Source of the DNA: CAZADH01 sp964483805
GTDB lineage: Bacteria; Muiribacteriota; Ozemobacteria; Ozemobacterales; Ozemobacteraceae
Direction: 5' to 3'
DNA: 26,280 nucleotides
Assembly: GCA_964483805.1 (NCBI GenBank)
Contig: CAZADH010000052.1
Coordinates: 1-26,280 of the forward strand
The notes under the pieces are model-generated. The model saw only the letters and a list, made by a program, of their open reading frames with translations. It did not search any database and was not told the origin of the DNA. Of this stretch, positions 14,708 through 21,254 are shown piece by piece. The stretch's first letter is position 1. Every line of letters begins with the position of its first letter. The translations under genes were made by a program, and so were the position numbers.

Positions 14708-17700
14708 TTGAAGAAGTTGTCATGGGGAATCGCGTTGTTCAGTTTCCTCGCCGGCATGACGTTGCTGGTCGGTTGTTTTTCGTCGTCCGACGGCAGCAAT
14801 CCGCTGGCGCCGACGGCCGCCACGGTCGCGCCGGCCGCAGCGAATGCCGTGGTCAATTTCAACATCATGGTCAGCACCGAGGGCAGCGCCGCCGCCATTC
14901 GCGCCGAAGCTTCCGGGACAGCCCCACAGGTCCGCTTCACCCTGCAGTCGATCGATCCGACCAGTTCGACGCCCGTGGCAACCTACACGCAGACCGTTGA
15001 TGTCGTCGGCGGCAGTGCGTCGGCCACCTTCAACGTCCCGGCGCGCTCGACGATCGCCCGCATCCGCATACTCGGCGGCAACATTCGTGGGTTTCATGAC
15101 TTCCACGGTGGATCCGATCTGGTTGCCGGCGGCAATATCATGACCGTCTGCCCGGTCGGCTCCGGCTTCAAACAAGATTTGATTGCGCGCATGATGGCGC
15201 AGACCATCGAGCAACCGACGGTGCTGCGCGCGGCGCCGCAGAACCTGGCCGCCCGCGTGCAGATGTGCATCAACACGATCGTCAGCGATGCGGCCCAGGC
15301 CACCAGCGGCACCAGCACGCCCTCGACGACGTTGCCGGTCTTCAACGCCCAGAACTTCGCTGAAGCGTTCAACACTTTTGTCGCTCAGATACAACCTCAG
15401 GGTCTGACCCGCTTCACCACCGACAACACGGGTAACCTGCGTCTGGCCAGCGGCACCGCCGGCACTTTGTCGCTCACCGCAACCGATGTGTTCAACGGCG
15501 TCAACCTCGTGGGCGGCGTCAATCCTGCCAACATGCGCCTCGGCCCGGTATTCCGGCCCGGCATCGGCGGCCTGGGTTGCGTCGGTTACGACGATGCCAA
15601 CGGCCAGTTGTCGTGCGTGGTGCAGATCGATCCGGCCAACCCGGCCAACCGGTTCAGCATGCAGTTGCCCGGCCGCGTCTTCTGCGTCGAGTTCCTGATC
15701 GACGGTTCGCTGTTGATCGGCGGTTATCACCGCGGCAGCAACGCCCCGGTCCTGTGTCGCTGGACCGGCACCGCCAATGCCGCCTTTGACCTCGCGGCCC
15801 CGACGACCGACGTGCCGACGCCACCCGCCGGCATTTCCTGGATCCGCCATTTCGGCGCCCTCCTGGGCACCACGCAGATGCCCAGCCGCGTCGAGTCAAT
15901 CGATTACAACCCCGAGATGAACGAGATCATCGCGGTCATCCGCCACGGCAACGATGTGCAGATCTTCCGCATCGATCCGATGACCGGCCAGAACCTGGCA
16001 GGATTTGCCGGACCGGCGATTCCGATCTTCACACCGCCGCCGGCAGTGCGCATCGCCACGCCGACCGGTGCAGTCAGCGTTACCGCGGGCGGCAACCTGG
16101 CCGTTCAGGTCATGGCCATCCCCGGTGGCCCCAACAGCACGGTCGCCAACGTGGCCCTCTGGGAAGGCGCTACCCGGTTGCCGATCAACGGCACACCCGG
16201 CGCCAACAATACCTGGACCTTCAACTGGACCGCGATTCCGGCGGGGTTCTACATTTTGACCGCACGGGCCAATGACAACGAAGGCGTGGTCGGCGTGTCC
16301 GACGCAATCCAGGTCGTGGCGCTGCCGCAAGGCATGACCGCGCCCGTGGTCAACATTGCCAGTCCAACCCCCGGCACAGCATTCACCGAACCCGCCAATA
16401 TCAACATCGTCGCCGAAGCAACCTCGACCGACAGCATCACCCGCATCGAGTTCTACAACGGCCCGGAGTTGCTTGGTTCGCGCAGTCAGGCCCCGTGGGT
16501 CTTCAACTGGCAGAATGTTGGCGCCGGATTCTACATGCTGACCGCACGCGTCTACACCTCGCGCGGTGCCATCGACATGTCGCAACCGGTCGGCATTCAG
16601 GTCAACCCGGCCATGCCGACCTACTCGGTCCCGCCGCAGGTACGCATCACCACGCCGACCATGAACCAGGCGTTCCCGACCGCACCGGCCGACATCACCA
16701 TCACTGCCGAAGCGGTGACCGGCGAAGTCATGCCGCCGATGACCACCTGGACCCCGGCCAATCGCAAGAGCGGCACGTTTGCTTACACGCCAATGGGCGC
16801 ACCGACCACGTCGCGCATCCGCCGCATCGAGTTCTTTTACCAGACCCCGCCCGAAATGGAGCGCCTCGGCATGACGACAGTACCGGGCATGACGATGCCG
16901 AGCGGCGGCACGCCGACTGACACCAACACCGGGACGATGACCGGCCCGAATACCGGGTATTACACTGGCGGCGATCCCGCCATGCAGTCGCCGATCAATG
17001 TCACCATGCCGCCGACGATGTTTGTCGATCCTGGCATGAAGCTGATTGGCGTTGCCTCGGCCCCGCCCTACACGGTCACCTGGCGCCAGGCACCACAAGG
17101 ATTGTATGTGATCACCGCCGTGGTGCACGATGAATACGGCATGGCCATGCCGGTCGACGGCGTCATGGTGCGCGTCGGCAACGTCAGCGTGCCGCCGGTC
17201 GTCGACATCGTCGCCCCCGACGCCGGCTCGACGATCACGGCTGGGGGCCAGATCACCCTGGTCGCCAGCGCCTCGACGATGAATGCCAACGGATCGATCA
17301 CCGGCGTGAGCTTCGTTCTCGACGACGGCCGCCAACTGGGTAACGCCACGCTGAACAACGGCCAGTGGACCTGGACGGGCACGCTGCCCAACGATCTCTA
17401 CATCGGGCCACATACCATCGGGGCCATCGCGGTCGACAACAACAACATGCGCATGGTGTCGCCGCCCCTGTTCGTCATGATGATGCCGACCGGCACCTAC
17501 ACGAACACCGGCGTCATGACCGACACCGGCACGATCTACGGCACCGGCACCGGGTATGGCACCGGCTACGCCACAGGCGGTGGCACGGGCACGAACACCG
17601 GGGTCACGACGCTGATCGGCACGAGCACGGGCACCGGTTACGGTACCGGCATGCCCACGGGCACGATGACCGGCACCGGCTACGGCACCGGCATGCCCAC

Positions 17701-18100
17701 GGGTACGATGACCGGCACCGGCTACGGCACCGGCATGCCCACGGGCACGATGACCGGCACCGGCACCACCGTGGGCCACAATCCTGGTGTGTATTTCGAG
17801 TCCCCAACCACCGGCGGCGCGGTTCTGCGCAACGCCCCGCTCGGGGTTACGGTTAACGTGAGCGCCGTGGCGAACGCGAACTTCGTGCAGATCTTCGCGG
17901 TCGACGCCAATGGCAACGACGTCATGCCCCCGCTCGGGCCACCGAACGGCTTTACGGTCATGAACGGCCGCGCCGTCGGCACGATCACCTTCCCGACCAC
18001 CTGGACCCCGGGCCCGGTGTCGATTCGCGCCCTCGCCCACTCGGTCTCCGGCGGTGGCCCACTCGGCTACTCGCAACCGGTGGTGCTCGACGTGCAGTAG
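14708..18100 (+). CDS. Large lipoprotein with repeated Ig-like domains
   Basis: 1130 residues from a TTG at 14708. This start has CGGAGG six bases upstream and yields a clean lipoprotein signal, MKKLSWGIALFSFLAGMTLL then VGC (Cys23). Upstream in-frame codons overlap the promoter and are rejected. Residues about 45-430 are the module shared with the lipoprotein at 1-2174. Then come Ig-like domains of the bacterial type that read PxVxIxxPT...IEFYNGPELLG...APWVFNW...GFYMLTARV, at about 443-536, 545-633, 643-823 (interrupted by a Met/Pro/Thr/Gly-rich insert), 829-925 and 1024-1130. Before the last domain, residues 928-1020 are a Thr/Gly-rich linker with a 14-residue tandem repeat. It is probably a long surface stalk or adhesin-like protein. 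Ligand unknown. A strong terminator follows. Confidence 0.9.
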   Translation: MKKLSWGIALFSFLAGMTLLVGCFSSSDGSNPLAPTAATVAPAAANAVVNFNIMVSTEGSAAAIRAEASGTAPQVRFTLQSIDPTSSTPVATYTQTVDVVGGSASATFNVPARSTIARIRILGGNIRGFHDFHGGSDLVAGGNIMTVCPVGSGFKQDLIARMMAQTIEQPTVLRAAPQNLAARVQMCINTIVSDAAQATSGTSTPSTTLPVFNAQNFAEAFNTFVAQIQPQGLTRFTTDNTGNLRLASGTAGTLSLTATDVFNGVNLVGGVNPANMRLGPVFRPGIGGLGCVGYDDANGQLSCVVQIDPANPANRFSMQLPGRVFCVEFLIDGSLLIGGYHRGSNAPVLCRWTGTANAAFDLAAPTTDVPTPPAGISWIRHFGALLGTTQMPSRVESIDYNPEMNEIIAVIRHGNDVQIFRIDPMTGQNLAGFAGPAIPIFTPPPAVRIATPTGAVSVTAGGNLAVQVMAIPGGPNSTVANVALWEGATRLPINGTPGANNTWTFNWTAIPAGFYILTARANDNEGVVGVSDAIQVVALPQGMTAPVVNIASPTPGTAFTEPANINIVAEATSTDSITRIEFYNGPELLGSRSQAPWVFNWQNVGAGFYMLTARVYTSRGAIDMSQPVGIQVNPAMPTYSVPPQVRITTPTMNQAFPTAPADITITAEAVTGEVMPPMTTWTPANRKSGTFAYTPMGAPTTSRIRRIEFFYQTPPEMERLGMTTVPGMTMPSGGTPTDTNTGTMTGPNTGYYTGGDPAMQSPINVTMPPTMFVDPGMKLIGVASAPPYTVTWRQAPQGLYVITAVVHDEYGMAMPVDGVMVRVGNVSVPPVVDIVAPDAGSTITAGGQITLVASASTMNANGSITGVSFVLDDGRQLGNATLNNGQWTWTGTLPNDLYIGPHTIGAIAVDNNNMRMVSPPLFVMMMPTGTYTNTGVMTDTGTIYGTGTGYGTGYATGGGTGTNTGVTTLIGTSTGTGYGTGMPTGTMTGTGYGTGMPTGTMTGTGYGTGMPTGTMTGTGTTVGHNPGVYFESPTTGGAVLRNAPLGVTVNVSAVANANFVQIFAVDANGNDVMPPLGPPNGFTVMNGRAVGTITFPTTWTPGPVSIRALAHSVSGGGPLGYSQPVVLDVQ
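16949..16961. repeat. ATAC-N3-GTATT palindrome inside the Ig lipoprotein gene
   Basis: AATAC, spacer CGG, GTATT, inside the codons for Asn-Thr-Gly-Tyr-Tyr of the insert region. Confidence 0.5.
17630..17755 (+). repeat. Three 42-bp in-frame tandem repeats
   Basis: Three adjacent units each encode GTGYGTGMPTGTMT (residues 975-988, 989-1002, 1003-1016 of the lipoprotein). They differ only at a few third positions (for example GGTTAC against GGCTAC). The near-identity suggests recent expansion and possible length variation between strains. Confidence 0.85.
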
Positions 18101-18121
18101 ACAGCGTTCGACACACGCTTC

Positions 18122-18159
18122 AAAAGAGGCGCCCCGCACAACAGCGGGGCGCCTCTTTT
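18122..18159 (+). terminator. Rho-independent terminator after the Ig lipoprotein
   Basis: A perfect 16-bp stem (18122-18137 with 18144-18159) and an ACAACA loop. Its outer pairs are AAAA/TTTT, so the T-run is part of the stem and the terminator can work in both directions. It lies 22 bases after the stop codon. Confidence 0.85.
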
Positions 18160-18274
18160 GTATTGGCAGTAGCAATACACTTCACTCTCTGTCATAACGC
18201 TCTGCACACCAGCCTCAATTACAGCGTCGACAATACAGACCACGTCATCGCCAACGCACCTGACACACTTATTA

Positions 18275-18303
18275 TTGACACAGGCAATAAACATTGGTAA
18301 CCT
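18275..18303 (+). promoter_or_regulatory. Promoter of the csoR-EamA unit
   Basis: Perfect -35 TTGACA (18275-18280), a 17-base spacer, and a weak -10 TAACCT (18298-18303) that is overlapped by the operator palindrome. Confidence 0.6.
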
Positions 18304-18320
18304 ATCCCAGGGGATAGGTT
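18299..18320. promoter_or_regulatory. CsoR-type operator, perfect 22-bp palindrome
   Basis: AACCTATCCC (18299-18308), centre AG, and the exact reverse complement GGGATAGGTT (18311-18320). The TA-x-CCC ... GGG-x-TA core matches operators of the CsoR/RcnR/FrmR repressor family. It covers the -10 box and is followed by the csoR gene, which points to autorepression. Confidence 0.75.
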
Positions 18321-18359
18321 CTTTTAACCGGCAGCGATGCCGCCGAGGGGGATAACATT

Positions 18360-18668
18360 ATGTCAACCAAGACCACAAAAAAGACGGCCACCAAGAAGCA
18401 CGGCCACCACCACCCGTCGTTCCCGGCAGCCCGCCGGCGATTGGCGCGCATCGCCGGGCACGTCGAGGCGATCGAGCGCATGGTCGTCGACGAGCGCGAC
18501 TGCACCGACATCCTGCAACAGATCCGCGCGGTCACCGCAGCACTGACCAGTGTCCGCCGCGTCATCCTGCAAGACCACATCCACCACTGCCTCGCCCACG
18601 CCGTCGAATCGAGGCGCCCCCAAGACGTCGTGCGCGAGATCGAGCGGTTGCTCGCCCAGGTGGCCTAA
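18360..18668 (+). CDS. csoR: CsoR/RcnR-family metal-sensing transcriptional repressor
   Basis: 102 residues, all-helical DUF156 fold. The core RIAGHVEAIERMVVDERDC is the family's helix 1. The ligand pattern is Cys48, His73 and Cys77, with spacings of 25 and 29 residues exactly as in copper-sensing CsoR (Cys36, His61, Cys65 in M. tuberculosis). RcnR would have His at the last place. The N terminus is Lys/His-rich (KHGHHH, residues 13-18), an extra possible metal site. The ribosome site GAGGGGG lies about eight bases before the ATG. It should bind the 22-bp operator at 18299-18320 and release it on Cu(I) binding, inducing itself and the transporter gene three bases downstream. A sulfur or formaldehyde signal (CstR/FrmR) is less likely given the Cys-His-Cys set. 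Confidence 0.88.
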   Translation: MSTKTTKKTATKKHGHHHPSFPAARRRLARIAGHVEAIERMVVDERDCTDILQQIRAVTAALTSVRRVILQDHIHHCLAHAVESRRPQDVVREIERLLAQVA

Positions 18669-18671
18669 GCA

Positions 18672-19133
18672 ATGGCCGACGGCATCAACCCGGCAAGCAC
18701 GTCCTGGTCTGGTGCTGCGGCCATCGCCCTCACGCTGGTTCTCTGGGGGCTCATCCCGATCTTCGACAAGATCGGCCTCAAAGGGCAGACGGCCTCACCA
18801 CTGGCTGGCATGGTGGTGCGGGTCGCCGCTGCGATCCTGCTGTTTCTCCCCTGGTTGGTGTTTTCGCCGTCGGTGCGCGCCGACATTGCCGGCCTCAGTT
18901 GGCGCGCCGTGCTGGTCTTCGCATTGTCGGGCGTGATCTCGCTGGTTCTGGCGCAGTATCTCTATTACTCAGCGCTGGCACAGCGCGATGTCAGCCGGCT
19001 GTTTCCGGTGTTGTTCGGCGGCGCCCCGGTGGTCGGCATTCTGTTCGCAGCGCTCTTTCTCGGCGAATCGCTGTCGCTCAAGACCGCGATCGGCGCTTTG
19101 CTGATCGCCGCCGGTAGCGTATTGCTGTTGTAA
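18672..19133 (+). CDS. Half-size EamA/DMT-family membrane transporter
   Basis: 153 residues with about five membrane helices, a single EamA unit. Full-length DMT exporters have ten helices, so this probably works as a dimer. The hallmarks are LVLWGLIPIFDKIGLKG in helix 1, the Tyr-rich QYLYYSALAQRDVSRLFPV, and the end pattern LFLGESLSLKTAIGALLIAAG. The start codon lies three bases past the csoR stop, so the two are co-transcribed and probably translationally coupled. A metal-responsive repressor beside a DMT half-transporter, rather than a CopA-type ATPase, is unusual. The cargo cannot be read from the sequence. It ends three bases from the convergent kinase gene, with no room for a terminator. 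Confidence 0.85.
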   Translation: MADGINPASTSWSGAAAIALTLVLWGLIPIFDKIGLKGQTASPLAGMVVRVAAAILLFLPWLVFSPSVRADIAGLSWRAVLVFALSGVISLVLAQYLYYSALAQRDVSRLFPVLFGGAPVVGILFAALFLGESLSLKTAIGALLIAAGSVLLL

Positions 19134-19136
19134 AGC

Positions 19137-21254
19137 TCAGGTGGTCATCGCGGCCGGTGCGGCAGGCGCGGCCGGGGCAGGCGGCGTCGGCGTGGGGGCC
19201 TCGAGCGGCAGATCGAGCGTGAAGGTCGATCCCCGCCCCAGTTCTGAATCGACGACGATCTCGCCGTGGTGCACCTGGGCGATGTGGCGCACCATCGCCA
19301 GGCCGAGCCCGGTGCCGCCGATTTCGCGATTGAGCGAGTTCTCGACGCGGAAGAACTTGGTGAACAGCTTCCTTTGATCGTCCCGGGCAATGCCCGGGCC
19401 GTCATCGGCGACGGCGAGGCGGAACCGTCCCGCCGCCAACGTCAGGCTCACCCGCAGGCTGCCGCCGGCCGGCGTGTATTTCACCGCATTGTTGAGCAGG
19501 TTCAAGAGCGCCTGGTGCAGCAGCCCCGGGTCGCACCAGGCCTGGATGCCCCGGCTGGCGTCCGGCAGTTCGACAGCCAGGCGTTGCCGTTTCTTTTCGG
19601 CCGACGGCAGCGCGACGGCCACCGCCCGCTCGACCAGGTCGCGCACGACATGGCGGCCGAACCGGTATTCTTTCTTGCCGGCCTCCATTTTCGAGAGGTC
19701 GAGAATGTCGTTGATGAGGTTGGTCAGGCGCTCCGATTCGCTCAGCACGATGCCCAGGTATTCGCGGTCGGTCTGCTCGTCGGCCGACTCGCCATCGATC
19801 AACATCTCGGTGTAGGCCCGGATCGACGTGAGCGGCGTGCGCAACTCGTGCGACACATTGCTGACGAACTCGGTCTTCATCTGCTCGATCTCGCGCGCCA
19901 CCGTGACATCGCGCGACAGGTTCATGAACGCCAGGCAGTCGCCGTCGGGGGCGGTGACCACCTTGGTGTAGTAAGCGAGACGGCGACGCACCTGGCCACG
20001 ACCGTCGACCACCGCCACCTCGCCCTCGGCCGGCCGTTGCATCTGCACCTCGCGACCGTCGATGCGCACGGTCATGACGACATCGCGCCGCCCGAGACAC
20101 TTCACGCCCGGCAGCGCGCAGACGCCCTCCCAGGTGCGGCCCAGCCAGTGTTCGCGCGCGATCCCGTAGAACTCGCACATGGCGGGGTTCAGATACGAGA
20201 TGCGTTCATCGCGGTCGACGAGGGCCACGCCTTCGTTGATCGATTCGAACATGGCCTCGAGCTTGAGCCGTTCCTCTTCGAGATCGCGATCGGTGCGCGA
20301 AGCACGGCTCTCGGCATCGTCGAGGCGGGCTTTCGTCGAAGCCAACGCCGCGTCGGCGTCTTCGAGCTGCACGGAGATGCGGTCTTCGCGCGGCTGCCCG
20401 GCCCACTCTGCCAACAGCGGATAAAACACCGAGTAGAAGCCGAAGAAGAACAGCCACCACAATACAACGTCAATACCATGGGCCAGGACGGCGGCCGGCA
20501 AGCGGGTGACGTCACCGCGGGTGGCGGCCAGCATCTCGAGCAGCGACATCGACAGGCCCCAGAAAGTGAAACACAAGCCCAAGACCCCGGCCCACAGCGC
20601 CCGCCGCCGGATGCCGATGCCCAGAATCAGCGGCGGCGCCACCAACATGAGGTGCCCGAGCAGCCCCACCGCCATGCGACTGGTGCGCCATTCGACGGGT
20701 CCGGCCTGGAACCAGACCGACAGGCTGCCGAACGCGAGACCCATGACGAGAAAGAGCAACGAAACACCGATCAGCACCCAGGCGACGAAATCGACCCAAC
20801 GGTCGCCGCGGATCGACACGGCCTGCCGGCGCAGCACCCACCACCACACCCGCAGCGGCGCCGACCCCGCCAGGGTGACCGAACCGAGCACCAACGGCGC
20901 CGCGATGAACCAGGACCCGGTCATTACTGCGGCAAAAGTGAAATACCAGGCGACCTGGCCCCAACGCGCCCCCGGGGTCAGGCGCGGCGCGGCCTCATCG
21001 TGGACCGCGTGCCCATTGAGATGATCGAGAACCAGAGCGAGAACCCCGAAAAACAGGAGGGCCGTGGCCAATTGACCGGCATACAACGTATTGATGACCG
21101 CCAGAACGCAGCCGCCGACCCCGAGATACCACAACGGCCGCAACCGGGCACCGGCAGCCGCGACCAGCGACGCCTTGTCGGGCACCGTCGGGGCCGCGTG
21201 CTCGGGCGCATGCACCGCGGGGGTTGGCTCGCCCCTCGGCAGCGAATCGGTCAT
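19137..21254 (-). CDS. Membrane-bound PAS histidine kinase (kinase 1)
   Basis: 705 residues. The N-terminal half (about 40-285) has seven membrane helices without a large periplasmic domain. A short coiled coil (about 290-335) and a PAS domain (about 336-455, SINEGVALVDRDERISYLNP) follow. Next come the HisKA domain with phospho-acceptor His469 in VSNVSHELRTPLTSIRAYTE, and HATPase_c with N box Asn589 (LLNNAVKYTP), G1 VADDGPGI and G2 GGTGLGLAMV. The tail is Ala/Pro-rich. The PAS holds a PGVKC segment (Cys386) that is also present in kinase 2. Its start overlaps the stop of kinase 2 by four bases (ATGA), so the two are translated together. The signal is unknown; likely partners are the receivers at 23613-24409. 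Confidence 0.92.
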   Translation of the reverse strand: MTDSLPRGEPTPAVHAPEHAAPTVPDKASLVAAAGARLRPLWYLGVGGCVLAVINTLYAGQLATALLFFGVLALVLDHLNGHAVHDEAAPRLTPGARWGQVAWYFTFAAVMTGSWFIAAPLVLGSVTLAGSAPLRVWWWVLRRQAVSIRGDRWVDFVAWVLIGVSLLFLVMGLAFGSLSVWFQAGPVEWRTSRMAVGLLGHLMLVAPPLILGIGIRRRALWAGVLGLCFTFWGLSMSLLEMLAATRGDVTRLPAAVLAHGIDVVLWWLFFFGFYSVFYPLLAEWAGQPREDRISVQLEDADAALASTKARLDDAESRASRTDRDLEEERLKLEAMFESINEGVALVDRDERISYLNPAMCEFYGIAREHWLGRTWEGVCALPGVKCLGRRDVVMTVRIDGREVQMQRPAEGEVAVVDGRGQVRRRLAYYTKVVTAPDGDCLAFMNLSRDVTVAREIEQMKTEFVSNVSHELRTPLTSIRAYTEMLIDGESADEQTDREYLGIVLSESERLTNLINDILDLSKMEAGKKEYRFGRHVVRDLVERAVAVALPSAEKKRQRLAVELPDASRGIQAWCDPGLLHQALLNLLNNAVKYTPAGGSLRVSLTLAAGRFRLAVADDGPGIARDDQRKLFTKFFRVENSLNREIGGTGLGLAMVRHIAQVHHGEIVVDSELGRGSTFTLDLPLEAPTPTPPAPAAPAAPAAMTT
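21081..21092. repeat. ATAC-N3-GTATT palindrome inside the kinase 1 gene
   Basis: ATAC, spacer AAC, GTATT followed by G. It falls in codons for a membrane helix (Ile-Asn-Thr-Leu-Tyr). It also contains TACAACGT; another TACAACGT lies at 20463-20470 in the same gene. Confidence 0.5.

Noticed and set aside
15896..18175. A 759-codon open frame on the minus strand opposite the Ig lipoprotein
   Set aside because: It is a GC-rich antisense shadow: low-complexity Arg/His/Gly content, no domain, no ribosome site. The plus-strand protein has a clear signal peptide and Ig-like repeats.
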